A DNA stretch of 48,415 nt from assembly GCF_050337105.1 (NCBI RefSeq), contig NZ_JAKJSQ010000029.1, positions 1 to 48,415 of the forward strand, given 5' to 3'. The position numbers and the translations under genes were made by a program. Under the pieces are notes generated by a model that had not been told where the DNA came from, did not search any database, and saw nothing but the letters and a program-made list of their open reading frames with translations. Positions 15,160 through 23,577 of the stretch are shown piece by piece. Positions within the stretch are counted from its first letter, which is position 1, and each line of letters starts with the position of its first letter. Origin of the DNA: Aliivibrio_A kagoshimensis. Its GTDB lineage: Bacteria > Pseudomonadota > Gammaproteobacteria > Enterobacterales > Vibrionaceae.

Positions 15160-15789
15160 TTCATTTATTTCCCCTCCCAACTGTTTTAAAAAGCTTTTCA
15201 TGAAATCACACCTTGTATTCGCTTCAAGCTTGGCAGACTCGGTGTTCATAGTATCAGCAAGTTTGAAGAGCTTTGTATAGAAATGATCCACGGTATGAAG
15301 GCGGTCGTTTGGCTCGCGGTTATCGCAAAATGGGTCTTTGTCACTATACAAAGCAACCCCTAAGTTTGTACTCACCTGAATGCACCTTGCCACCCCAATA
15401 GCACCTAATGCATCGAGTCTGTCCGCATCTTGCACAATCTTCGCTTCTAACGTTTCAGGTTGAACATTAGCACTAAAACTGTGGGCGATAATGGCGTGTC
15501 TTATGGCTTGCAAGTATTCAGCGGGATAACCAATACCAATCAAAAATTCAACGGCTTTGTCGGCAGCGATCAGTGAGCTTTTCGCTCTATCTGGGTGATT
15601 TTTAGGAAATGAAAAACAATCGTGCAAGTATGCCGAGGGGAGAACAACTTCACTTGTTGCCCCTTCAATATCACATAATGATTTGGCAGTTTTTACCACC
15701 CTCAATACGTGATTGAAATCATGAGCCAAATCTTGCTGCATTTCGGTTTTGATAAAATTCAGAAACTGTTTTTCATAATCTGCAGTCAC
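15151..15789 (-). CDS. HD-domain metal-dependent phosphohydrolase (YedJ-like)
   Basis: A 212-aa cytosolic protein. The HD motif residues are visible: HDFNHVLRV (first His), AYLHDCFSFP (His-Asp pair), IAHSFSAN and DADRLDALGAIG (final Asp). It resembles E. coli YedJ-type HD hydrolases, whose substrate is unknown; nucleotide substrates are possible. The start is GTG at 15789, with GGAAG 5 bp upstream. It sits between two toxin-antitoxin modules and ends inside the yafQ gene, so the two transcripts are antisense at their 3' ends. I see no evidence that it belongs to either module. Confidence 0.83.
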   Translation of the reverse strand: MTADYEKQFLNFIKTEMQQDLAHDFNHVLRVVKTAKSLCDIEGATSEVVLPSAYLHDCFSFPKNHPDRAKSSLIAADKAVEFLIGIGYPAEYLQAIRHAIIAHSFSANVQPETLEAKIVQDADRLDALGAIGVARCIQVSTNLGVALYSDKDPFCDNREPNDRLHTVDHFYTKLFKLADTMNTESAKLEANTRCDFMKSFLKQLGGEINESE

Positions 15790-15820
15790 TTTGCTTCCTT
15801 ACTGACTGTGAAGTGTCATT

Positions 15821-16090
15821 TTAATAGTGATATCGACACGAAATGATAGTAATTGCCTGATCATCGATTGCATAAACAAGCCTATTAGTGTCATCAATAC
15901 GACGAGACCAAAAACCAGATAGATTCTCTTTTAATGGCTCTGGTTTGCCAATGCCTTCAAATGGCGAACGCTTCACATCATTAATGATCTTGTTAATACG
16001 TTTGAGTGCTTTCTTGTTTTGGGTTTGCCAATATAAATAATCAGCCCAAGCATCGTCAGTCCAAGACAATAAACGTAGGCTATTACTCAT
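15821..16090 (-). CDS. yoeB: Toxin YoeB
   Basis: An 89-aa RelE-superfamily mRNA interferase that cleaves mRNA on the ribosome. It is very close to the YoeB consensus: WADYLYWQ, the RSPFEGIGKPEPLK segment (catalytic Glu), NLSGFWSRRI (Arg) and the C-terminal SCRYHY (His and Tyr). The true start is ATG 16090, inside the 3' end of yefM with an 8-bp overlap. Complete and likely functional. Confidence 0.94.
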   Translation of the reverse strand: MSNSLRLLSWTDDAWADYLYWQTQNKKALKRINKIINDVKRSPFEGIGKPEPLKENLSGFWSRRIDDTNRLVYAIDDQAITIISCRYHY

Positions 16091-16337
16091 CAATCAACTC
16101 GCGCGCTGTGACTTTACCAGCCCGAAACTGCGCGATTGAACGGTTTAAATGCTCTGCATTTTGGGGAGAACGAAGTAAATGCACTGTCTCCATAAGGCTA
16201 TTGTAGTAGTCTAATGACATTACTACAGCGTCTTCCGAATCACGACGAGTAATTACAGTTGTATCTGCATCATTAACGACTTCGTCCAAAACAGCTTTGA
16301 GACTATTTCTCGCTTCGGTAAAAGATACGATCCTCAT
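16083..16337 (-). CDS. yefM: Antitoxin YefM
   Basis: An 84-aa Phd/YefM-family antitoxin. MRIVSFTEARNSLKAVLDEV is the DNA-binding N-terminus, followed by TVITRRDSEDAVVMSLDYYNSL; the C-terminal RAGKVTARELI region wraps the toxin. ATG 16337 has a GGAGG at 7-bp spacing; an ATG four codons upstream overlaps that site and is rejected. It binds YoeB and represses the promoter upstream. Confidence 0.94.
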   Translation of the reverse strand: MRIVSFTEARNSLKAVLDEVVNDADTTVITRRDSEDAVVMSLDYYNSLMETVHLLRSPQNAEHLNRSIAQFRAGKVTARELIDE

Positions 16338-16350
16338 AAGAACCTCCACA

Positions 16351-16397
16351 TGTACACTAAGTGGAACAAGTATAGTATCGTTAAATCAACTTGTACA
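16351..16397 (-). promoter_or_regulatory. YefM-type promoter/operator with two TGTACA hexamers
   Basis: On the minus strand TATACT (16369-16374) forms a -10 element. Seventeen bases upstream, TGTACA (16392-16397) takes the -35 position. A second TGTACA at 16351-16356 lies in the leader. TGTACA is the core recognised by YefM, so binding would occlude the promoter. Confidence 0.75.
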
Positions 16398-16746
16398 GTA
16401 AATTGGACATGTGATATTAATGAGGCAACAATGATTCAGTCATGCTTGTTTGAATCAAAGTTGGACATTTCCGAGTTTCAGATAACCTCAGCTGTACATA
16501 GATTGCTACTTTACTGCAAATTGCTGACCAGATTCACTCATCCACAATAATGCCACAGCAGATAAACACGTACCCGTTGTTCGCGGTTCAGAAAAGGGAG
16601 AACCTACAACTACATGGTTAAAATGAACATTATTTAACTAAATCAAAACCTTGGCACAGCGCTCAAATTTTAACCAACGCTCATTACCTTCAAATAAAAC
16701 AATGAGATAGTGTTGATTCAAAAATAACCATAGTGAGTATGATTTT
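16398..16746. other. Intergenic stretch without a recognisable gene
   Basis: About 350 AT-rich bases between the yefM promoter and the lipoprotein gene. A 66-codon open frame over its left part has no ribosome binding site and no recognisable protein. I see no attC site, insertion sequence or terminator. The promoter of the lipoprotein/hydrolase pair must lie near its right end but is not obvious. Confidence 0.5.
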
Positions 16747-17334
16747 ATGAAATCATGTATTCCATTATTTTTACTTTTACTTGTTGGCTGTAATGAATCA
16801 GACAAAGAAACCAGTCCTGACGCAGAGGGGCCAATAACAAACATCCCCAAAACGCCTGAGCTCATTCAAGTGCTGCAAGCACAACCCACCATCGATGACC
16901 AACTCTCCATTTTATACCAAAAATTTGAACCGCTGTTAGACAGAAGTGGCTCTCTAACTGGCCCAGATGACAATAACGATGGTATTCGTGATGACATTGA
17001 AGCCTTTATTAATGCTTTAGAAGTCACCGAGCCTGAGCGGAATGCATTAAAACAAGATGCCAGACAAACCCAAGAGAACCTCTATTACGATTTCTCAGTA
17101 AAAACAGATGAAAGCGAAGTAAAGGCTATCGAAATTGCACGCAAGTATGAAAAAGTTATTGCTTGTAAGAGATTTGTGGGAATTCCTGTTGATGACAGAA
17201 TCAACACATCTCGCACTGTCGTTGCACTCACTTACAACACCAAAACGCGCACCATGGCGTACTTGGCTTACAATCGGTTATTAGATGGCACAGTGTCGAC
17301 CTCTCTAAAAGCGGAGGCGAAATATTGTGAATAG
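16747..17334 (+). CDS. Lipoprotein with an EF-hand-like loop, function unknown
   Basis: A 195-aa protein with a lipoprotein signal peptide and lipobox LLVGC (Cys15). A segment at about residues 77-90, DDNNDGIRDDIEAFI, resembles a calcium-binding EF-hand loop. The rest is mainly helical and contains two cysteines (IACKRFVG and a C-terminal YCE). I recognise no named family. It overlaps the following hydrolase gene by 8 bp, so the two are coupled and probably work together, for example as anchor, chaperone or inhibitor of the hydrolase. No strong ribosome binding site is visible. Confidence 0.7.
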   Translation: MKSCIPLFLLLLVGCNESDKETSPDAEGPITNIPKTPELIQVLQAQPTIDDQLSILYQKFEPLLDRSGSLTGPDDNNDGIRDDIEAFINALEVTEPERNALKQDARQTQENLYYDFSVKTDESEVKAIEIARKYEKVIACKRFVGIPVDDRINTSRTVVALTYNTKTRTMAYLAYNRLLDGTVSTSLKAEAKYCE

Positions 17335-18796
17335 GCTTATCGGGTTCACTCTCTTCGCGAGCCTCTCTTTGCCAATACAAGCGAACAGTTGCAAGGTAGA
17401 AGGTTACACCATCGGCTTTTTTAATGGAGTTGCCACGACTCTAAAACAAGCTATAAACGGTAAAGATAAACTCCAATTGACTCTTAACGTTGAACAATAT
17501 AGCGGTCAAGATGTTGACTATCAGCTCTTCTACAACGACTCATACATCGATGAGGGCATGCTGAACGTCCTTGGGGATTTTGCTGAAACGTTTGATCAAC
17601 GCACAAGCGAATTGGAGCAACGAACATTTGAGCGATGGGAAGCTTTTTGGGACATCATTAATGGACGTACAAACAGTTCCATTATCAACCTAATTGACTC
17701 ATTAATATCAGGGTTCTTAGATTTTGTTCATGATGTCATTAGTTTGGGCTTGAATGAGGATATAAAACTGTTTTTGGAGGATTTAGCTACCTTATCTAGT
17801 AGCACACCAAATACAGAAGAGGTTCGAAAGAAGCACCAATTAATTAATGACTCACTCGCTTGGAGTGGGAAGAAATTAATTTATATTGCCCACTCTCAAG
17901 GTAATTTGTGGGTTAACGAATCGTTTCAGAGTATTCTCGAGCAACAAGGGTATGACGCTTCAAACATCAAAACCATTCATATTGCCCCCGCCTCACCAAC
18001 AGTCAATGGGGATTACATTCTCTCCACCAATGATCTAGTCATTAATGGACTTAAACTCACTGGATATGACTCAATTAAAGAGAGTAATATCACCATACCT
18101 AAAAAAGATCTTGCTGGGCATAGCTTAATCGATGTCTATCTAACCGATCCAAATTCAATCGCGATGATAAAAGCATTCGTGAATAACGCATTTTCTGACT
18201 TACAAAAGCCTGAAATAAATGATTATCTGTATCAATTTGAATTTATTGCAAACCCTGCATTTATTCAAACTCATGAAAAAGAAGTCGCTACTATTGCTGA
18301 CCAAACTGACAATATTAATGTGTTAAATCCATTTGAACTTAAACCTTGTCCGGCATACCACTACTGCGATTTTATTATACATTCGAAATACATTGTTGAT
18401 GAATGGGACTCAGATGAGTTTACAGTTAATACTTTTAACACCCCTTACCCAATAAGCATAGAGAACAAAGAACACACATATACAATCAACCAATGTCATA
18501 ATCTAACGGACAGCAGTTACTTAATTTCGTTCGTATCTAAACTTAGTGACCAAACTCGCTCACCCGTAAAATATCAACTTAGAATAACCGATCGTTTTAA
18601 TATGCTTCACGAAGACATTGAAAAAGGACAAAGCAGTGATGGTCACAATTCAGGGAATCACGCCTCTTTTTGGCGAATAGAGCAATCATCAAGAGTACTA
18701 AGTGATTCAGAGCGTAAGTATTTAACTAATAATAACTTAGTCATACCTAAATCATTATGGGCAAGCTTTTATGCTTATTATGATACTGGTTTGTAA
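17327..18796 (+). CDS. Exported alpha/beta-hydrolase-like protein with AHSQGN nucleophile elbow
   Basis: A 489-aa protein with a signal peptide ending near Ala19 (PIQANSC). Residues about 183-196 read LIYIAHSQGNLWVN, a G/A-x-S-x-G nucleophile elbow with candidate Ser190. IAPASPTVNGDYI and a later AGHSLIDVYL could supply the acid and His. The region before the elbow is predicted helical. The last ~170 residues, with four cysteines, form a separate domain I do not recognise. It could be a periplasmic or secreted lipase/esterase. The start is GTG at 17327 with a GGAGG 9 bp upstream, overlapping the lipoprotein gene. Substrate unknown. Confidence 0.72.
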   Translation: MNRLIGFTLFASLSLPIQANSCKVEGYTIGFFNGVATTLKQAINGKDKLQLTLNVEQYSGQDVDYQLFYNDSYIDEGMLNVLGDFAETFDQRTSELEQRTFERWEAFWDIINGRTNSSIINLIDSLISGFLDFVHDVISLGLNEDIKLFLEDLATLSSSTPNTEEVRKKHQLINDSLAWSGKKLIYIAHSQGNLWVNESFQSILEQQGYDASNIKTIHIAPASPTVNGDYILSTNDLVINGLKLTGYDSIKESNITIPKKDLAGHSLIDVYLTDPNSIAMIKAFVNNAFSDLQKPEINDYLYQFEFIANPAFIQTHEKEVATIADQTDNINVLNPFELKPCPAYHYCDFIIHSKYIVDEWDSDEFTVNTFNTPYPISIENKEHTYTINQCHNLTDSSYLISFVSKLSDQTRSPVKYQLRITDRFNMLHEDIEKGQSSDGHNSGNHASFWRIEQSSRVLSDSERKYLTNNNLVIPKSLWASFYAYYDTGL

Positions 18797-18906
18797 TGCT
18801 TTTTTATTAAACTAATTCACAATTGAGTCATGATGTTTGAGCATTCTTATCACACAATAGGGCAAAGGCGGTTTAGGCAACTCAGAAGGAATTCTTCCTA
18901 GTTGCC

Positions 18907-18932
18907 AACTCGTTTAGGGGCAGAAACGAGTT
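18907..18932. repeat. Inverted repeat AACTCGTTT-N8-AAACGAGTT
   Basis: A perfect 9-bp stem with an 8-nt loop lies between the convergent hydrolase and regulator genes. No T tract follows on either strand, so it is a weak terminator candidate at best. Confidence 0.5.
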
Positions 18933-18971
18933 AGTGCTGTTCTGCAATACACACGTAACTAGACGTTTTAA

Positions 18972-19739
18972 TCACTCGTGTGTAAGGTTTGGTATTGTCG
19001 GTAACTCCCCGTGAAACGCCCCTTTTGCCGCCATGAATCCAAATGTATAGGGTGCAACGGTTAGCCCTTCTCGGGCTCTTAAATCTTGGCTTTCCCGTAG
19101 CTTATTAAACATCCAATCATCCAGTTTATGAGTGATTTCGACGAACTCCTCATGCGTGAGCTCTGCTTTTAAGGTAATGAGAAAGGCTTGATTGTCCTCT
19201 GCAGGTAGATCAATCACTCGCTCTTGCAGCCCATTTATCACTTGCTTAGTAAAGAATATTGGGAACTTAGACCCTTTCTCAAATGAAGTGTGAGTCGGCA
19301 CTAACAGTTTGTAATCATTATTCATTTTTAACGAGATTAACTGAAGTGTTTCAAGTTGTCTCAGATAGAGGTGTGTAGATGCTTCGTTAAGTCCATGTTT
19401 TGCTACGATGTCGTTTACTGTTTGGTGTTCCGTCAACTCGGTCCAGAAAGAGAAGAGTGGCGGTTGGTCGAAAAATGCTTGATCTTGCTCTTTAGTAAAA
19501 ATGGGGATGGTATAGATATTATTTTCCGCCTCTTCAAGAAGTTTCGAAAGCGGAAAATTAATTAAACGAGCGATGCTAATCAATCTTTGCATCGAAAGTG
19601 GTTGGGTATTATTAAGAAGTCGCTTAATACTGACTTCAGAGATCGCTAATTCAACCGCCAGATGTCGATAGGAGATATTGCATTTCCTGAGTTCCTTTTT
19701 AAGTATGATGCACACTTCTTGCGACAATCTATCGTCCAT
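18972..19739 (-). CDS. Helix-turn-helix transcriptional regulator, Xre-like
   Basis: A 255-aa protein. Residues about 18-62 form an Xre-type helix-turn-helix (ISYRHLAVELAISEVSIKRLL, then SMQRLISIARLINFPLSKLL). The remaining ~190 residues include what looks like a second winged-helix region (VNDIVAKHGLNEASTHLYLRQLE) and a C-terminal domain I do not recognise. It is divergent from the MFS gene with a 123-bp gap and probably regulates that gene and itself. Confidence 0.78.
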   Translation of the reverse strand: MDDRLSQEVCIILKKELRKCNISYRHLAVELAISEVSIKRLLNNTQPLSMQRLISIARLINFPLSKLLEEAENNIYTIPIFTKEQDQAFFDQPPLFSFWTELTEHQTVNDIVAKHGLNEASTHLYLRQLETLQLISLKMNNDYKLLVPTHTSFEKGSKFPIFFTKQVINGLQERVIDLPAEDNQAFLITLKAELTHEEFVEITHKLDDWMFNKLRESQDLRAREGLTVAPYTFGFMAAKGAFHGELPTIPNLTHE

Positions 19740-19862
19740 TTTATTCTCCCCGAGTCACAGCCTGATACTAAACGTATCATAGTTGTACCCATTGCAGTAA
19801 AGAATTGATTAATTGGGTCGCTATGAGATTCTTTTGTATTATGAAAGAGAGAGAACGTTATT

Positions 19863-21110
19863 ATGAGCCCAAGAGAACTTACGATACGCTTCGGAATTCA
19901 TCAGTGCATCCACTGGATGAGTATCGGAATAATGATCCCTGTTATTACCCTCATTTTTCAGTCAAGAGGACTCAGTTTAAGTGACATTGGATTAGTCATG
20001 GCGGTGTGGATTGGCAGCACCGCTCTCTTTGAAATCCCCTTAGGTGGAGTCGCTGATACCTACGGACGCAGAAGTACCTATTTAGTCTCTTTATTGGTGA
20101 GTACCTTAGGGTGTATCGTGCTTTATTATGCCTATGATCTGACTCTCATGATGATTGCTGCGATGTGTCTTGGCCTATCAAGGGCCGTTTATTCAGGGAC
20201 GCTTGATGCGTGGTTCTATGACTGTTTTCGGCATCAACAAGAAGAGGACTCTTTTCATGCTGCGTTAGCGAAAGTAGGTGTGATGGTGACGATAGGTTTG
20301 GCGATTGGTTCACTGACTGGGGGAGCGTTGCCTGATAGCTCAATGCACACATTTTTTCAGCTAGAGAGCATATATGATTTCAATATAATCCTGGCTTGTG
20401 TCGCCAATATATTGCTGCTCTTGATCACTGTAGTCTTGATTAAGGAAGAGAGAAAACCAAACACAGAACAAGCCATGAAAGCAAAATTGACTGTTATCCA
20501 GTTGGGATTAGAAGCGATTAGGATGTCGTTACGCCACCGCGTGTTAAGCCGTTTGATGCAAGCGACACTCATGTTTGGCATGGTATTGAGTAGCATAGAA
20601 AACTATTGGCAACCCTACTTAGCTGACGTTATTCAAGGAACGTCTTATGGTGTTACCGTTTTTGGTATTATCGCTGCTCTCTATTTTATGATGTCTGCAG
20701 TATCTTCACTGTTATCCGTTCGCCTACTCAAATGGTTCAACGGCTCACATAAAAGCTTGATGTTAACGACTCGAGTTTTCGCGGGTATCGTGTTTATTCT
20801 TTTAGCGAATACAACACAACTATGGAGTTTTGCTCTGTGTTACCTGCTGTTCTTCTTTCTATTTACAGCTGGAAATAATTCAGAGAGTGTGTTGTTACAC
20901 GAAAATACAGAAGAGAGAGTTCGTTCGACAATGCTTTCGATTAGTTCACTGATGGTCACCAGCGGTGGTGTGCTAGCCTCTCTACTTTTCGGTTTTCTAT
21001 CAGAGTACTTTGGTATTGCGATAAGTTGGATGATTAGCGGTGTGTTGCTTGTTGTCTCTTCAGTCTTTTTTATCTTTATTCCTGAGAAGTCAGAATTGAA
21101 AACAGCATAA
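19863..21110 (+). CDS. MFS transporter
   Basis: A 415-aa inner-membrane protein with about 12 hydrophobic segments. Loop 2-3 carries the major facilitator signature (ALFEIPLGGVADTYGRRSTYL). It looks like a drug- or metabolite-efflux type member, but the substrate cannot be read from sequence. A GAGAGAG stretch precedes the ATG. It is divergent from an HTH regulator that likely controls it and is followed by a strong terminator. Confidence 0.87.
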   Translation: MSPRELTIRFGIHQCIHWMSIGIMIPVITLIFQSRGLSLSDIGLVMAVWIGSTALFEIPLGGVADTYGRRSTYLVSLLVSTLGCIVLYYAYDLTLMMIAAMCLGLSRAVYSGTLDAWFYDCFRHQQEEDSFHAALAKVGVMVTIGLAIGSLTGGALPDSSMHTFFQLESIYDFNIILACVANILLLLITVVLIKEERKPNTEQAMKAKLTVIQLGLEAIRMSLRHRVLSRLMQATLMFGMVLSSIENYWQPYLADVIQGTSYGVTVFGIIAALYFMMSAVSSLLSVRLLKWFNGSHKSLMLTTRVFAGIVFILLANTTQLWSFALCYLLFFFLFTAGNNSESVLLHENTEERVRSTMLSISSLMVTSGGVLASLLFGFLSEYFGIAISWMISGVLLVVSSVFFIFIPEKSELKTA

Positions 21111-21128
21111 GCAGGAACTATAAATGCA

Positions 21129-21156
21129 AAAAAGCCGCTGAAATCAGCGGCTTTTT
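21129..21156. terminator. Bidirectional terminator between the MFS and tRNA-Ser genes
   Basis: Arms GCCGCTGA (21134-21141) and TCAGCGGC (21144-21151) are flanked by an A run on the left and a T run on the right. It can stop the MFS transcript on the plus strand and the tRNA-Ser transcript on the minus strand. Confidence 0.88.
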
Positions 21157-21162
21157 CTAATG

Positions 21163-21253
21163 TGGCGGAGAGATAGGGATTTGAACCCTAGGTACGCTAT
21201 AAACGTACGCCGGTTTTCAAGACCGGTGCTTTCAACCACTCAGCCATCTCTCC
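21163..21253 (-). tRNA. tRNA-Ser(TGA)
   Basis: Read on the minus strand, the 91-nt sequence starts GGAGAGATGGCTGAGTGG and ends with an encoded CCA. The anticodon stem-loop is CCGGTC-TTGAAAA-CCGG with anticodon TGA. The long variable arm typical of a class II tRNA is present (CGTACG...CGTACC), and the T arm is GGGTTCAAATCCC. Confidence 0.97.
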
Positions 21254-21401
21254 GTGTGGTGTGCGGGCATAATAGCGAGGGGGTGGTATCTTGTAAACCC
21301 CTCCAATGATCGTTTGATGGCTTTTTGAACGGATTTTTTAAAATTTGTTTGTTACAGCAGAAAATGGATGCAAAAAGAGCAGCGCTTAGGCTGCTCTAGG
21401 G

Positions 21402-23234
21402 TTATTTTTCGTTGGGATGATAGAAGCGTTTCAGCTCTGATAGCCCCTGCATTAATAATGATAATTTAGGTTTGCCTTTTTGTAGACGCTGGTAGTTCTC
21501 GTCATAGACTTTGTAGTTACCAAATTTATCAATCACCGTGGTGTTGTTCTTGGTGATAAGAGCAATCTCACGGCTGTCACCGGCGATGATCCATGAACGG
21601 TTGGACTTATCATCAAATAGATTAATGCCGCTGCTGTAGTCCTTAGAGTCCGAGCTTACATTCAGCACATCTTCCATTAAGGTTGGAACCACATCTAGAT
21701 GACTTGTCGCACGCTCAATCACCTGAGCCTCCTTGTTTGGCCAGTGGACCACAAGAGGAACTTGTAGCTGATATTTGCTGTAGTTGCTGTTGGCGCCCCA
21801 AGAGTGGGTGTTGGTGTCGTTAAACTCCATACCATGGTTTGAAGTGATGATAATCACGGTGTTTTGATACTGTTCAGACTGTCGTAATGACTCGATCACT
21901 GAGCCCAGTTGCGAATCTAAATGCGCCACGGCATTTTTGTACTTCGCCGATAAAATCTGATCGGCTGTCGACTTCTCAGGGGCGAATCTGTCATCAATAT
22001 CTGATAACTCTTCATAGTCGGCAACCGTTTCAAGTTCTAGGTAACTGAACCATGATTCGTCTGTCGGTTGTTTGGCGAGCCAAGCCGTCCAATCTTCAAT
22101 AGCATTGGTATCGGTTTGTTCTGTCTCTTCAGTGTTGACTTCGCTCATTTGCGACTCACTGAATATCGATTGATAGTAGAGAGAGTCGTCAAAGTTGCTG
22201 CCACTGAAGAGACCAAAGTTATATTTTCGTTTGGTTAAGGTTTGCAATAACAGTGGAGAGGCGCCGTCAGCTTTAATGCTTTCAGAGTAACCGCCAGGTA
22301 AACCATAAAACAGACCAAACACACCACTCATGTCGTTGCTGGTGCTGTAGTGACGAGAGAAGTTGATGTTTTGACTACTGAATTGCCACAAGTTCGGCAT
22401 GTACCCTTCGGTGAGCATGTCACTGCGTAAGCTATCGACCATCACGACCATCACGTTATAACCGTGGCCTTGATCTTTGAATGAGAGTGGTTCAATAGGG
22501 TAGCGAATTAACTCACTGCCCTCAGCGCCTTTTGCTTCACGCAAGCGTTGGTACTCTTGTTTATCCAATAAACCATATTTTTCCATAAAGGTTTTGGCGG
22601 TCATTGGATAAGAGAGTGGGAAGTTTGAACGCTGCGACGTGATCGGACGATAGATATTCGCATCAGCCCAAATGTGAATTAGGTGGCTGCCAATAAACGA
22701 AACAAAAAAGATGATAGCGATCGGCTTACCAACTTGTTTATGTGACAGTTTTCTAAGTTTAGTCCACACCCACTCTGACAGCATTAATTGCAGCAGGAAG
22801 ATGATCGGTACCACAATGAACAGATATTGCCATTGCGAGTTGATTTCTGTTTTCTCTTTACTCAGCAGAAGTTCCCATACCAATGGACTTAGGTGCAGGT
22901 GGATCTGTTGATAAGAGTGGGTATCAAGAAGCAGTATCGTTAAACCTAGTGTGCCAATAACAACACTTAAAAAGCGCATTAATCGCTGTGAAGGGACGAT
23001 AAAACTCAGAGGGAAAAGGACTAATACATAAATAGCAAAAACTAAAAAGCCGAAGTGACCCACCCAACTCAAACACAGATAAAGTTGACTGATAAAAGTA
23101 TCAGGCCAATCTGATTGAATGATGTAACGTGTGCCAATCATCATCGCTGCGATGATGTTGAAAAAGCTGAACCAGTGTCCCCAGCTAATTATGCGGGAGA
23201 CTTTATCACTGTAGGTATTTCCGCTATCGACCAT
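21402..23234 (-). CDS. yejM: Inner-membrane sulfatase-like protein YejM (PbgA/LapC)
   Basis: A 610-aa protein. Five transmembrane segments lie in residues ~15-190 (DUF3413 part), followed by a periplasmic sulfatase-fold domain (about 250-560) with VMVVMVDSLRSDML, MPNLWQFSSQ, TSNDMSGVFGLFYGLPGG and TSNHGMEFNDT. In enterobacteria YejM/LapC senses periplasmic lipopolysaccharide and controls LpxC degradation through LapB. The membrane topology and sulfatase region match, so the same role is probable. It follows yejL by 39 bp on the same strand. Confidence 0.92.
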   Translation of the reverse strand: MVDSGNTYSDKVSRIISWGHWFSFFNIIAAMMIGTRYIIQSDWPDTFISQLYLCLSWVGHFGFLVFAIYVLVLFPLSFIVPSQRLMRFLSVVIGTLGLTILLLDTHSYQQIHLHLSPLVWELLLSKEKTEINSQWQYLFIVVPIIFLLQLMLSEWVWTKLRKLSHKQVGKPIAIIFFVSFIGSHLIHIWADANIYRPITSQRSNFPLSYPMTAKTFMEKYGLLDKQEYQRLREAKGAEGSELIRYPIEPLSFKDQGHGYNVMVVMVDSLRSDMLTEGYMPNLWQFSSQNINFSRHYSTSNDMSGVFGLFYGLPGGYSESIKADGASPLLLQTLTKRKYNFGLFSGSNFDDSLYYQSIFSESQMSEVNTEETEQTDTNAIEDWTAWLAKQPTDESWFSYLELETVADYEELSDIDDRFAPEKSTADQILSAKYKNAVAHLDSQLGSVIESLRQSEQYQNTVIIITSNHGMEFNDTNTHSWGANSNYSKYQLQVPLVVHWPNKEAQVIERATSHLDVVPTLMEDVLNVSSDSKDYSSGINLFDDKSNRSWIIAGDSREIALITKNNTTVIDKFGNYKVYDENYQRLQKGKPKLSLLMQGLSELKRFYHPNEK

Positions 23235-23273
23235 TTAGTAATTTTTCTTTTTAGTTATGTAGTTAACGAAACT

Positions 23274-23501
23274 TTAATGCGTTTTCGGCTCTTCAATGGA
23301 AGAGATTAGCGCTTGAGCAAACTTCTCAGCGATCACTTTACGCTGAGCTGCTGGGATTTCTTGATTTAAAACATTGGTAGCAATGTTACCAACTATCATA
23401 AGTGAAAGATCCGCAGACGCTTCGTGTTTGTCTAATACATCGACAATTTCGTTAAGCATTTGTTCAATTTTTTGGTTACTGTATTTTGATTTAATTGGCA
23501 T
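23274..23501 (-). CDS. yejL: YejL family protein (UPF0352)
   Basis: A 75-aa small helical protein of unknown function, matching the YejL pattern (MPIKSKYSNQKIEQMLNEIV, LSLMIVGNIATNVLN). It forms an operon with yejM and is divergent from yejK, the arrangement seen in enterobacteria and vibrios. Confidence 0.9.
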   Translation of the reverse strand: MPIKSKYSNQKIEQMLNEIVDVLDKHEASADLSLMIVGNIATNVLNQEIPAAQRKVIAEKFAQALISSIEEPKTH

Positions 23502-23577
23502 AAAATTCTTGAGTTAATGATAGTAAAAACGCGTTATGATAACCTACTATCTACCACAACTAAAAACCTTTTCCATT

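Noticed and set aside
16350..16550. 66-codon open frame beside yefM
   Set aside because: It overlaps the yefM promoter and operator, has no ribosome binding site and shows no recognisable protein features.
13593..18796. Superintegron cassette array
   Set aside because: Several toxin-antitoxin modules are present as in vibrio integrons, but I see no attC-type imperfect palindromes with matching core sites between genes, and gene orientations alternate.
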